Source: an uncultured Rhodospirillaceae bacterium
Lineage (GTDB): Bacteria; Pseudomonadota; Alphaproteobacteria; UBA8366
DNA: 48,836 nucleotides
Assembly: GCA_913043025.1 (NCBI GenBank)
Contig: CAJWLM010000021.1
Span: 1 to 48,836, forward strand
Direction of reading: 5' to 3'
In this document: positions 8,725 to 16,558 of the stretch, piece by piece
Layout: each line of letters opens with the position of its first letter
How positions within the stretch are numbered: the first letter of the stretch is position 1
Made by a program: the position numbers and the translations under genes
The notes under the pieces: generated by a model
The model's database searches: none
What the model saw: only the letters and a program-made list of their open reading frames with translations
Told to the model about the DNA's origin: nothing

Positions 8725-9300
8725 GTGTATGATATGTATCTACTGCGGCACGCCCAATCGGAGTTTAATGTGATCTACGGTAAGACCCGCAAGGATCCTG
8801 GAATTCGAGACCCAAAGTTAACTCCCTTAGGCAAAAATCAAGCCCTGAATGCGGCGAAATCTCTGGAAAAATTGGGTCTGCGAAAAATCTTGTCGAGCCC
8901 GTACCGGCGTGCTTTAGAGACAGCAACTATCGTTGCCCGTCATTTAGACCTTAAAATCACAGCATGGCCAATCTTAGGGGAACACGCAGTTTTTAAATGT
9001 GACGTAGGATCGCCAAAAAGTAGGCTCTGCGCCGATTTTCCCCACGTTAACTTTTTAGAGCTCGTAACAGAAAATTGGTGGCCAGATCGAGAAGAAAACA
9101 CACTTTCACTGAACCATCGATGCAAAGAGTTTCGTCGCCACGCGGGTGATTACGACGTAAATACAATTGTTGTAACCCACTGGGGTTTTATTCGTTGTTT
9201 AACCAATATCCGGGCAAAAAATTGCGGGATACTTCATTTCAATACAACCAGTCAACACCCGGGTGGTGGAACGGTTGTATCTAACTGCAATTCATGTTAG
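8725..9300 (+). CDS. Histidine phosphatase family protein (phosphoglycerate mutase-like)
   Basis: The active-site loop MYLLRHAQSEFN carries the phosphorylated His in RHA rather than the common RHG, and the second catalytic His is in VVTHWGFIRCL. LSSPYRRALETATIVA is the conserved substrate-binding arginine region. The protein is 191 residues from a GTG at 8725 or about 188 from the ATG at 8734; neither has a clear ribosome-binding site. Substrates of this superfamily range from sugar phosphates to nucleotides and phosphoproteins, and nothing here settles it. It lies 31 bases after fxsA and 30 before secB, so the three may share a transcript. Confidence 0.88.
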   Translation: MYDMYLLRHAQSEFNVIYGKTRKDPGIRDPKLTPLGKNQALNAAKSLEKLGLRKILSSPYRRALETATIVARHLDLKITAWPILGEHAVFKCDVGSPKSRLCADFPHVNFLELVTENWWPDREENTLSLNHRCKEFRRHAGDYDVNTIVVTHWGFIRCLTNIRAKNCGILHFNTTSQHPGGGTVVSNCNSC

Positions 9301-9330
9301 CCACCGCCAACCTTATTTGAGGAATTACAC

Positions 9331-9828
9331 ATGGCTGACCACGGCGAAACACCGATTGAAAATGAGGAAATGAGCGACATAACGATAGAGGATGCCCCAC
9401 TCGATATTACCCATCAGTATATAAAAGATCTATCTTTTGAGAATCCACAGTCCCCGCGCTTTATAGTTGAAGCGGATGCAACACCGGAGATTGCTATCCA
9501 CATAAACGCTAAATCCAAACCGATTGGCGATCGACGATTCGAAGTCACACTGCTGCTTGAAGCCAACGCACGCTATAATGAAGAAGTAGTATTCGTAGCC
9601 GAGTTACATTACAGCGGGCACGTTGTAATTGGTGATGTGGACGACGAACATATTCAGCCGCTTTTATTGATAGAAGCTCCTCGTTTATTGTTCCCATTTG
9701 CACGGCAAATTCTATCAGATACCGTCCGAAACGGTGGCTTCCCTCCATTACTTTTGAATCCCGTTGATTTCATGGATATTTATGCCCAAGGCACAACTGT
9801 AACCGACGAAGACGAACAAACTGACTAA
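9331..9828 (+). CDS. secB: Protein-export chaperone SecB
   Basis: SecB is a tetrameric cytosolic chaperone that keeps precursors unfolded and delivers them to SecA. The 165-residue protein has the family core: YIKDLSFENPQSPRFI, the antiparallel sheet region with FEVTLLLEANARYNEEVVFVAELHYSG, then LLFPFARQILSDTVRNGGFPPLLLNPVDF, the most conserved stretch. The acidic tail (TDEDEQTD) fits SecA docking. The stop overlaps the convergent dnaQ stop by four bases. Confidence 0.97.
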   Translation: MADHGETPIENEEMSDITIEDAPLDITHQYIKDLSFENPQSPRFIVEADATPEIAIHINAKSKPIGDRRFEVTLLLEANARYNEEVVFVAELHYSGHVVIGDVDDEHIQPLLLIEAPRLLFPFARQILSDTVRNGGFPPLLLNPVDFMDIYAQGTTVTDEDEQTD

Positions 9829-9847
9829 CGCCGCCATATGGCGTTAG
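9825..9847. terminator. Hairpin at the secB/dnaQ convergent ends
   Basis: CTAACGCC at 9825-9832 and GGCGTTAG at 9840-9847 form a perfect 8-bp stem around a 7-base loop; the middle also contains the palindrome GCCATATGGC. It overlaps both stop codons, so it can form in either transcript. Neither side has a T-run, so classical intrinsic termination is uncertain. Confidence 0.45.
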
Positions 9848-10502
9848 GGATGCTGTCGACGAGAATTACATGGTCTGCGAGTTCATTATGACTAGCGCTG
9901 TGGGGACGCGCAGCTAGACGCTTTTTTTCCGTGTTGTTTTCTTTTTTTGATTTTTCTACGGTCTCTTGCAGGACAAGAGCTTGTTGCCGGCCGCCAATAA
10001 GCTCCAAATAAATTTCAGCTAAAATATGCGAGTCTAGCAGCGCACCATGTTGTGTTCTAGCAGTATTATCAACACCAAAGCGCCTACACAGAGCATCCAA
10101 ACTGGCGGGTGCGCCTGGAAACCGCTCTCTCGCAATTTTTAGTGTATCTACAGCTCGTGCTACCGGAATATCTGAGCAATTAATTCTTTTGAGCTCTGCA
10201 TTTATAAAAGCCATGTCAAATTCTGCATTATGTATTACCAAAGGCCGATCATCGATAAAATCAAGAAATCTCTGGGCAATTTCGGAAAATGTGGGTTTCT
10301 GGGATAAAAAAGCTTCAGAGAGACCATGTATCTTAAAAGCCTCTTCGGGCATGTCACGCTCGGGGTTGATGTACTGATGGAAGGTCCTTCCCGTAGGCAA
10401 ATGATTTTCAAGTTCTACGCATCCGATCTCCACGATCCTGTCTTTCCCAGCAGCATCAAGACCGGTAGTTTCAGTATCCAACACTATTTCAAATTTTGTC
10501 AT
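9825..10502 (-). CDS. dnaQ: DNA polymerase III epsilon subunit (proofreading exonuclease)
   Basis: DnaQ is the 3'-5' exonuclease of the replicative polymerase. The DEDDh motifs are all present: Exo I VLDTETTGLDAAGKDRIVEIG, Exo II IHNAEFDMAFINAEL, Exo III HGALLDSHILAEIYLEL with the HxxxxD pattern. The length of 225 is typical for a stand-alone epsilon. The last 50 residues are polar, probably the linker and tail that bind the alpha subunit. It follows coaE by 75 bases and belongs to the ppsR-maf-aroE-coaE-dnaQ string leading leftward from the proposed origin. Confidence 0.96.
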   Translation of the reverse strand: MTKFEIVLDTETTGLDAAGKDRIVEIGCVELENHLPTGRTFHQYINPERDMPEEAFKIHGLSEAFLSQKPTFSEIAQRFLDFIDDRPLVIHNAEFDMAFINAELKRINCSDIPVARAVDTLKIARERFPGAPASLDALCRRFGVDNTARTQHGALLDSHILAEIYLELIGGRQQALVLQETVEKSKKENNTEKKRLAARPHSASHNELADHVILVDSIPNAIWRR

Positions 10503-10577
10503 AAGTTTAACGCTCCATTAGGCGAGACATAGGTAAACGTTTGTACTTTTTCATAATTATGATTCGATGAGAATATC

Positions 10578-11168
10578 CTACCAAGGTCGTAATCTGTTAA
10601 AGTATCTTTTTAACTTGTTCATTGTATAGCGACGCCCAAGGTGGCTAGGAATAATTATATCTCCGAGCTTGCGTTTTTCATTATCTGGCATCTGTCTGGA
10701 TTTGACTGATTGAAATTTTTCAAAAGTCATACCGGAGCGGGATAACACTCTTCTGGCCTGTACCGAGGTTGGGGCTGAAATTACGATAGTCTGGTAACAC
10801 TCATGGTGTGTATCAGTCTCGAAAAGTAGCGGAACATCTATGACGACTAACGATATTTGCTGTGACCTACATCGCCTAAAAAAACGGTGCCGATCATATT
10901 TTACTATGGGATGAAGAATACCCTCTAAATCCTCAATAGCAGCATTATCATTGAAAACGAGTCTTCCGAGCGCCTGTCTATCTATGCATCCACTTTGATA
11001 CGCTTCCGGAAAACGGGTTCTGATGGCACCAAGAGCTGGACCATCTACTGCTAAAGCCGTGTGAACTGCTTGATCCGAGTCATGCACTGGAATACCAAGA
11101 CCTTTTATCATAGAGCTTGCTGTAGACTTCCCCATACCAATCGAACCTGTAAGGCCAATAATACGCAT
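10578..11168 (-). CDS. coaE: Dephospho-CoA kinase CoaE
   Basis: CoaE phosphorylates the 3'-OH of dephospho-CoA, the last step of CoA synthesis. The P-loop GLTGSIGMGKSTASSM occupies residues about 5-20, followed by VHDSDQAVHTAL with the acceptor-binding Asp, and LVVIDVPLLFETDTHHECY, which contains the conserved DxPLLFE motif. The length of 196 is normal. It sits 20 bases after aroE. Confidence 0.96.
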   Translation of the reverse strand: MRIIGLTGSIGMGKSTASSMIKGLGIPVHDSDQAVHTALAVDGPALGAIRTRFPEAYQSGCIDRQALGRLVFNDNAAIEDLEGILHPIVKYDRHRFFRRCRSQQISLVVIDVPLLFETDTHHECYQTIVISAPTSVQARRVLSRSGMTFEKFQSVKSRQMPDNEKRKLGDIIIPSHLGRRYTMNKLKRYFNRLRPW

Positions 11169-11188
11169 AAAATCACATTTCCGATTGT

Positions 11189-12028
11189 CTATTGCCCGAG
11201 AACATATGATCGCTGGTCGCTGGTAACTTCAGGACATACTCCATACCAGAGGTGAAAACCAACTTTAGCTTGGTATAAAAGCATTCCTAGACCGTCAACC
11301 ACCTGATTCCCTCTATTTTTTGAGGTCTTAAGCAGTTCGGTATTTAACGGCGCGTAAACAATATCATTCACAACTGCTGATCTTGGCAACATGGATAGAT
11401 CTATGTCGAGTGGCTCACACCCTGCCATGCCTAAATTGGTAGAGTTGACCAACAACCCGGCTCCTTCAAGCGCTTCATGCCTATCTTTCCAGCAACCGCT
11501 CACTGCATTTTTTATTCTGGTGTCGACAATTAAACCTTCTGCACGCGCTATCGTTCGATTGATAATCCGTATCTGATCTACCCCTGCATCAGATAGAGCA
11601 ACGGCAACGGCACGCGCAGCTCCGCCAGCACCTAAGATTACAGCAGGGCCTAAAGAGGGTGTCCAGGAGGAATTCTTGTGTAAATTCTCGATAAATCCGT
11701 ATGCGTCACTGTTGGTTCCCGATAGTGAACAGTCTTCACAAATCGTTATCGTATTTACAGCACCGATTCTTTCAGCTGTAGCATCAATTTTGTCGCACAA
11801 CGCCATTGCTTCCACCTTGTGCGGTATTGTCAAGTTTACGCCCCTAAACCCCAATGCAGAAATACCTCTAAGCGCCGGTGATAACCTATCAGGCGATACA
11901 GACAATGCATGATAAACGCCGTCAACTTCGTACTTGTTAAGCCAATAGCTATGCACTTTTGGCGACTTAGATTGACTTATTGGCCACCCGATAACTCCCG
12001 CGATCTTAGTTCTGTGATTCAGTATCAT
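11189..12028 (-). CDS. aroE: Shikimate dehydrogenase AroE
   Basis: AroE reduces 3-dehydroshikimate with NADPH. Substrate-binding motifs are GWPISQSKSPKVHSYWLN near the N-terminus, NLTIPHKVEAMALCD with the catalytic Lys, and NTITICEDCSLSGTNSDAYGF with the conserved Asn and Asp. The Rossmann loop is AVILGAGGAARAVAVAL and the adenosine phosphate region is INRTIARAE. The length of 279 fits. The start overlaps the maf stop by four bases. Confidence 0.96.
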   Translation of the reverse strand: MILNHRTKIAGVIGWPISQSKSPKVHSYWLNKYEVDGVYHALSVSPDRLSPALRGISALGFRGVNLTIPHKVEAMALCDKIDATAERIGAVNTITICEDCSLSGTNSDAYGFIENLHKNSSWTPSLGPAVILGAGGAARAVAVALSDAGVDQIRIINRTIARAEGLIVDTRIKNAVSGCWKDRHEALEGAGLLVNSTNLGMAGCEPLDIDLSMLPRSAVVNDIVYAPLNTELLKTSKNRGNQVVDGLGMLLYQAKVGFHLWYGVCPEVTSDQRSYVLGQ

Positions 12029-12636
12029 CCTTTCAAAAACCCTATTTGACGCAAATATCGCAGTAAGGGGAGAAGAGGTAGCCCAAGAATTGAGAAATAA
12101 TCACCCTTAACATTTTCGAAAAGCTGTGAACCCATTCCCTCCAACTTGTACGCCCCAACAGATTCGCACACTGAAGGTCCTAAAGCACCAAGATATTCAT
12201 CAATAAAAGCATCACTATAATTGCGCATCTGCATCTCTAATTTCTCCGCATTTTGCCATACGCATTCAGACGCCTTGTAAATCACCGTCATCGAATATAG
12301 GAAGTGAGGTTTGCCGCGGAGATCTAGCAAATGCTGCCTCGCTTGTTCCAAGTTCTCAGGCTTGTCGTAAGCTACGCCATTACATTCAAGTATTTGGTCA
12401 GCGGCTACGACATAGAAACCTGGATACTTATCGCTAACTATATCGGCTTTGGCTTCAGCAAGTTTCATGGCAATAATTTCTATCGGAGTGTTTGTACGTT
12501 TCAAAGTTAGCTTAATTTCTTTTTCATCACACAACGACGGTATACACCGGAATTCAACGCCGGCCTGTTCGAGGATCGAGGCTCGAGATTTACTTGCAGA
12601 CGCCAGAATCAGCGGATTATTATTTTTCACAGTCAA
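12025..12636 (-). CDS. maf: Maf-like nucleoside triphosphate pyrophosphatase
   Basis: Maf proteins hydrolyse non-canonical or excess nucleoside triphosphates to monophosphates. The protein begins ILASASKSRASILEQAGVEF; the family usually has an SxxR(R) motif here and the single Arg is present. VVAADQILECNGVAYDKPEN contains the catalytic DQ/E region, and YKLEGMGSQLFENVKGDYFSILGLPLLPLL is the usual C-terminal signature region. It is 203 residues. YhdE-type and YceF-type subfamilies differ in base preference; I do not assign one. Confidence 0.94.
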   Translation of the reverse strand: MTVKNNNPLILASASKSRASILEQAGVEFRCIPSLCDEKEIKLTLKRTNTPIEIIAMKLAEAKADIVSDKYPGFYVVAADQILECNGVAYDKPENLEQARQHLLDLRGKPHFLYSMTVIYKASECVWQNAEKLEMQMRNYSDAFIDEYLGALGPSVCESVGAYKLEGMGSQLFENVKGDYFSILGLPLLPLLRYLRQIGFLKG

Positions 12637-12638
12637 AA

Positions 12639-13451
12639 CTATTTTTCCAATAACTGCATGACGGCTGCCGCCGTCTCTTCGATTGATCTTCGAGCAACGT
12701 CAATCACGGGCCAATTGTAGTCCGCGAAGATTCGCCGCGCATCTGCTACTTCCCGCCTTACTATCTCAAGCTTAACGTAATCTGTCTCATTTTGCTGTGA
12801 CAGCGAGCGTAATCGATTGCGGCGTAGCTGAATTAGTCGTTCGGGGGAATTGGTCAGACCAACGATGAGTGGCGCATCCGCAGACTTCAGTTCGAATAAC
12901 TCTTTAGGAAGTGCTATTTCCGGTACATAAGGGACATTTGCCGCTTTTATCCCTCTATTGGCTAAATACATGCATGTTGGTGTTTTTGAAGTTCGAGAAA
13001 CTCCGACAAGTATTAAGTCTGCATGCTTGAGGTTCCAAACAGATTGCCCGTCATCATTTGCCATCGCGTAAGTCATTGCATCAATACGCTCGAAATATTG
13101 TGCGTTGAGCGCGTGTTGCAATCCCGCTTCACCTCGACTTTCTATTCCAAAGTAATTGGCTAAGGTCGCCATTGTAGGGTCCAGAACAGGTATGCACGGC
13201 ACCCTTAGAGATCTGCATCCATCTTGAAGCCTGATGCGTAAAGCATTGTCAACTATTGTGAACATCACTACGCCTGGGTCCTTTGAAATGCCATTAAGGA
13301 CCTTATCTATCTGCCCTACAGTGCGCACCAAAGACCAGTGATGTTCTGATGGTTCGACCGAGCCGAATTGCGCAAGGCATGCGCGGGCAACACTATGGAT
13401 AGTTTCCCCCGTTGCATCTGATACCAAGTGAAGGTCGTAGCGTTCGGCCAT
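12639..13451 (-). CDS. ppsR: PEP synthase / pyruvate-phosphate dikinase regulatory protein (DUF299)
   Basis: These are bifunctional ADP-dependent kinases/Pi-dependent pyrophosphorylases that switch PEP synthase or pyruvate phosphate dikinase off and on. The start at 13451 gives MAERYDLHLVSDATGET, the standard opening; an in-frame extension to 13493 adds 14 unconserved residues that run into the origin region. The P-loop-like GVSRTSKTPTCMYLANRG near residue 150 is intact. The length of 270 is normal. In Caulobacter and Rickettsia the gene of this family (RP001/CC0001) flanks the origin opposite hemE, the same as here. Confidence 0.95.
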   Translation of the reverse strand: MAERYDLHLVSDATGETIHSVARACLAQFGSVEPSEHHWSLVRTVGQIDKVLNGISKDPGVVMFTIVDNALRIRLQDGCRSLRVPCIPVLDPTMATLANYFGIESRGEAGLQHALNAQYFERIDAMTYAMANDDGQSVWNLKHADLILVGVSRTSKTPTCMYLANRGIKAANVPYVPEIALPKELFELKSADAPLIVGLTNSPERLIQLRRNRLRSLSQQNETDYVKLEIVRREVADARRIFADYNWPVIDVARRSIEETAAAVMQLLEK

Positions 13452-13494
13452 AATTATCCAGTTCTTTCGGGATGGTGTATTAATTAATGACAAA

Positions 13495-13503
13495 TGTGGA
13501 TGA
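13495..13503 (-). promoter_or_regulatory. DnaA box, one mismatch
   Basis: On the minus strand this reads TCATCCACA, one base off TTATCCACA (position 2). It lies 8 bases from the perfect box in the opposite orientation. Confidence 0.55.
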
Positions 13504-13511
13504 ACAAGGGT

Positions 13512-13520
13512 TTATCCACA
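13512..13520 (+). promoter_or_regulatory. Perfect DnaA box
   Basis: TTATCCACA, identical to the high-affinity consensus, in the ppsR-hemE gap. Confidence 0.8.
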
Positions 13521-13573
13521 ACTACTTCAATGAAACTGATTTTTATGCTGTAATACTCACAGATACGGATAGT

Positions 13574-13592
13574 GTTTTCCACTATGGAAAAC
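13574..13592. repeat. Perfect inverted repeat in the origin region
   Basis: GTTTTCCA at 13574-13581 and TGGAAAAC at 13585-13592 are exact complements around a CTA centre. Each arm contains a TTTTCCA that resembles a degenerate DnaA box. It could be a protein site or a small cruciform. Confidence 0.6.
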
Positions 13593-13649
13593 TTTATTAC
13601 ACCAAGTGTATAAAAAAGAGCCGGGTTGCTGCAATACACTTTATTCCCA

Positions 13650-13658
13650 TTATCCACT
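13650..13658 (+). promoter_or_regulatory. DnaA box, one mismatch
   Basis: TTATCCACT, differing from consensus only at the last base. Confidence 0.6.
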
Positions 13659-13728
13659 GTTCCTTTTTTGTTGGAGTAAAGAGTTGTTTCTTTTGATAAC
13701 CAAGGAGTCGCCGCCGCCATTATTATTC

Positions 13729-13737
13729 ATATCCACA
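13729..13737 (+). promoter_or_regulatory. DnaA box, one mismatch
   Basis: ATATCCACA, differing from consensus only at the first base. Weaker two-mismatch sites follow at about 13788 and 13796. Confidence 0.55.
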
Positions 13738-13867
13738 GCATATGGGGCTAATACACACTCACATATGGATACAATATGCATAGATTTAATCCACGTTATA
13801 CACCGTAAAACAACAACAACATCTTAAGGAATCAATTCTTAATTTGTTGTTTAGAAACCGGGTCATT

Positions 13868-14944
13868 ATGGAAAACAACACAAACAAGAATTTAATCTTG
13901 AGAAATCTTACGGGAAAACGGACATCGTCCGTTCCTATCTGGTTGATGCGACAAGCAGGAAGATATTTACCTGAATATAGAAAAATCAGACAGGCCAAAG
14001 GCTCGTTTCTCGATTTATGTTATAGTCCCAAATTAGCAGCTGAAATCACTTTGCAACCGGTACGACGGTTTGGATTTGACGCCGCTATTTTGTTTTCCGA
14101 TATATTAGTCATCCCAGATGCGCTAGGGCAAAGGGTCTCATTTGAGGAAGGATTAGGACCTGTTCTTGAACCGCTAACACCTCAGGAACCTCTCTTGGTA
14201 GATCGGGTTGATAGATTAAAAAACGACTCTTTACACAAATTGGACGCAGTTTATGAGACGATAGAGCGTGTTGCCGCTGAAAAAAAAGATGACTGCGCCT
14301 TGATTGGTTTTGCCGGCGGGCCGTGGACTGTTGCAACATACATGGTAGAAGGAGGATCAAGTCGTGATTTTCTAAAAATTAGGCGCTGGGCAACCTGTAA
14401 CCCAACAAGCTTCGGATCACTTATCAACACTCTCACTGATGCGACCATCGCTCACTTGGATGCGCAGATAAACGCAGGTGTTGAAGTGTTACAGATTTTT
14501 GAATCTCATGCGGGGGTCTTGGACTGCTTTGGGTTTGATCAATGGGTCATAAAGCCAACACGAAGAATTGTTGATACGATTAAAGGTAAACATCCTCATA
14601 TACCGATTATTGGATTTCCTCGGGGGGCTGCCGCTCAAATCCCTGTTTTCATATTGGAAACAAAAGTAGACGCTGTCAGTTTAGATCAGTCAGTGCCGCT
14701 TAATTGGGCTTCTTCAGAGATATCTGACAGTTTTCCTGTGCAAGGAAATTTAGATCCAATTTACTTGTTGGGCGACCCGGCGGAACTCTCGGTGCATGTC
14801 AGTAGGGTTTTATCCGCTTTTGCTAACAGGCCCTTCGTTTTTAATTTAGGGCATGGAGTGAATAAAGAAACGGACCCTAAATCGGTAGAGAGACTAGTTG
14901 AGATCGTTCGGGATTATAATCATAGGTCTCCTAAAGAAACTTAA
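13868..14944 (+). CDS. hemE: Uroporphyrinogen decarboxylase HemE
   Basis: HemE removes four carboxyl groups from uroporphyrinogen III to give coproporphyrinogen III in heme synthesis. Family signatures are VPIWLMRQAGRYLPEYRKIR near the N-terminus (binding arginines), FGFDAAILFSDILVIPDALG with the catalytic Asp, GFAGGPWTVATYMVEGG, and the C-terminal FVFNLGHGVNKETDP. From the ATG at 13868 the product has 358 residues; a TTG at 13844 would add eight residues without conservation. It is the first gene to the right of the proposed origin. Confidence 0.96.
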   Translation: MENNTNKNLILRNLTGKRTSSVPIWLMRQAGRYLPEYRKIRQAKGSFLDLCYSPKLAAEITLQPVRRFGFDAAILFSDILVIPDALGQRVSFEEGLGPVLEPLTPQEPLLVDRVDRLKNDSLHKLDAVYETIERVAAEKKDDCALIGFAGGPWTVATYMVEGGSSRDFLKIRRWATCNPTSFGSLINTLTDATIAHLDAQINAGVEVLQIFESHAGVLDCFGFDQWVIKPTRRIVDTIKGKHPHIPIIGFPRGAAAQIPVFILETKVDAVSLDQSVPLNWASSEISDSFPVQGNLDPIYLLGDPAELSVHVSRVLSAFANRPFVFNLGHGVNKETDPKSVERLVEIVRDYNHRSPKET

Positions 14945-15204
14945 TTCTAGTATCATCGTGTTCATCAACACTAGGTTTTACCGTAGCCCCAGCTTGTTTG
15001 CCCCGAAATTTTTGGTATTTTTGGTTTTTCGCTTGTGCCAGCTCGTAGTTTAGTTATATTGGCGGTGAAAATTCATGTCGTTCTAGTCGGCTCCAATTAT
15101 GGCTCCCTGCCAAATATCTCATAGAGCCAATTCTTTAATTTCCTCAATCCAGCGATAACAATAGGTGAAGTGCTGGACAACCCCTTATAAAAATCGAGCT
15201 TAAA
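14945..15204 (+). promoter_or_regulatory. hemE-rho intergenic region, probable rho leader
   Basis: The 260-base gap contains no protein-coding frame I can support; many alphaproteobacteria have hemJ here and this window does not. GTGTT at 14958-14962 and AACAC at 14967-14971 form a short hairpin after hemE followed by TTTT a few bases on, a weak terminator candidate. The remaining stretch should hold the rho promoter and leader. rho is autoregulated by its own leader in other bacteria; I see no motif that proves this here. Confidence 0.4.
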
Positions 15205-16476
15205 ATGAAATTGGAAGAAATTAGCCTCCATGACTTAAAACAAAAAACTCCAGGTGAGCTTCTTGCCTTGGCAGAGGAATTAGAAGTTGAGAACGCGAGC
15301 AATTTAAGAAAACAAGACATGATGTTTGGGATATTGAAGCAGTTAGCTGCTGAGTCAGTTCCCATAGTAGGTGACGGCGTCTTGGAAGTTTTACAAGACG
15401 GTTTTGGGTTTCTCAGATCTCCTCAGTCTAACTACCTGCCTGGGCCTGATGATATTTACGTAAGCCCAAGCCAAGTAAAACGTTTTGGCCTAAGGACAGG
15501 TGATTCCGTTGAGGGTCAAATCCGTGCACCGAAAGATGGGGAACGATATTTTGCACTACTCAAAGTGGGAAAAGTTAATTTTGACGACCCGGAGGCTGTG
15601 AGGCACCGAATAAATTTTGATAATCTAACGCCTCTTTATCCAGAAGAAAAATTAAATCTTGAAATTGAAAACGATGAGTCAAAGGACTTCACTTGCCGCG
15701 TGATTGAACTCGTTGCTCCCATAGGAAAAGGCCAGCGCGGGCTTATTGTGGCGCAACCACGTACGGGCAAGACAGTTATCATGCAGAATATTGCCCATGC
15801 AATTACGAGCAATCATCCCGAAGTTTACGTTATAGTTTTACTCATAGATGAACGGCCGGAAGAAGTTACTGACATGGCTCGCTCAGTCAACGGCGAGGTT
15901 GTAAGCAGCACCTTTGATGAGCCTGCAACTCGTCATGTGCAAGTTGCAGAGATGGTCATCCAAAAGGCTAAGCGGTTGGTAGAGCATAAAAGGGACGTAG
16001 TAATATTGCTGGACTCAATTACCAGACTTGCAAGAGCATATAACACTGTGGTTCCGAGCTCTGGTAAGGTCCTGACTGGTGGTGTGGATGCTAACGCTTT
16101 GCAGAGGCCCAAACGCTTTTTTGGCGCTGCACGAAACGTTGAGGAGGGCGGTTCTATGACAATCATCTCCACCGCTTTGATAGATACAGGCAGTCGCATG
16201 GATGAGGTGATTTTTGAGGAATTTAAAGGAACAGGCAATTCTGAGATAGTGCTTGACCGTAAGCTGTCTGATAAACGTGTATTCCCATCAATTGATATCC
16301 AAAAGTCGGGAACACGAAAAGAGGAATTACTGGTAGAAAAAGGCACTTTATCTAAAATGTGGGTTCTGCGAAGAATACTGCTACCTATGGGAGTCACCGA
16401 CGCCATGGAGTTCCTTTTAGAGAAATTAAAACATTCAAAAAACAATTCTGATTTCTTTGACTCAATGAATCAATAG
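15205..16476 (+). CDS. rho: Transcription termination factor Rho
   Basis: Rho is the hexameric RNA helicase that ends transcription at rut sites. The N-terminal domain ([20 protein letters not shown]) is followed by the cold-shock-like RNA-binding domain with [20 protein letters not shown], then the ATPase domain with Walker A AQPRTGKT at residues 183-190, [13 protein letters not shown], and the Q-loop/R-loop region [14 protein letters not shown] and [20 protein letters not shown]. The length of 423 is normal and there is no long insertion. Confidence 0.98.
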   Translation: MKLEEISLHDLKQKTPGELLALAEELEVENASNLRKQDMMFGILKQLAAESVPIVGDGVLEVLQDGFGFLRSPQSNYLPGPDDIYVSPSQVKRFGLRTGDSVEGQIRAPKDGERYFALLKVGKVNFDDPEAVRHRINFDNLTPLYPEEKLNLEIENDESKDFTCRVIELVAPIGKGQRGLIVAQPRTGKTVIMQNIAHAITSNHPEVYVIVLLIDERPEEVTDMARSVNGEVVSSTFDEPATRHVQVAEMVIQKAKRLVEHKRDVVILLDSITRLARAYNTVVPSSGKVLTGGVDANALQRPKRFFGAARNVEEGGSMTIISTALIDTGSRMDEVIFEEFKGTGNSEIVLDRKLSDKRVFPSIDIQKSGTRKEELLVEKGTLSKMWVLRRILLPMGVTDAMEFLLEKLKHSKNNSDFFDSMNQ

Positions 16477-16531
16477 TGGTTAAGAACGCATAAAACCTAA
16501 TTAAAACGTAAATTTTACAGATTACAGAGTG

Positions 16532-16555
16532 TAACTATATACGTAGTTATTTTTT
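16532..16555 (+). terminator. Intrinsic-type terminator after rho
   Basis: TAACTA at 16532-16537 and TAGTTA at 16544-16549 pair around a 6-base loop, directly followed by six T residues (16550-16555). The stem is AT-rich and so weak, but position just after rho and before the convergent qor stop is right. Confidence 0.5.
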
Positions 16556-16558
16556 AAC

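Larger units (their letters stand above)
13452..13867. other. oriC: Predicted chromosomal replication origin (oriC)
   Basis: This is the only gap over 300 bases in the window, about 416 bases between ppsR and hemE. It contains one perfect DnaA box (TTATCCACA), three boxes with a single mismatch, several weaker ones, an 8-bp-arm palindrome, AT-rich runs, and two GANTC sites (13705-13709 and 13829-13833), the target of the alphaproteobacterial CcrM methylase. Genes are transcribed away from it on both sides. The ppsR-hemE setting matches the origin of Caulobacter. Short open frames in the gap have no recognisable products. The exact limits and the unwinding element are not determined. Confidence 0.85.

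Noticed and set aside
13484-13827. Short open frames within the ppsR-hemE gap
   Set aside because: They have no family motifs, poor starts and overlap DnaA boxes; the gap is better explained as an origin.
13479-13867. CtrA-type TTAA-N7-TTAA sites in the origin
   Set aside because: TTAA pairs occur (for example 13824 and 13839) but the spacing is 11 bases, not 7.
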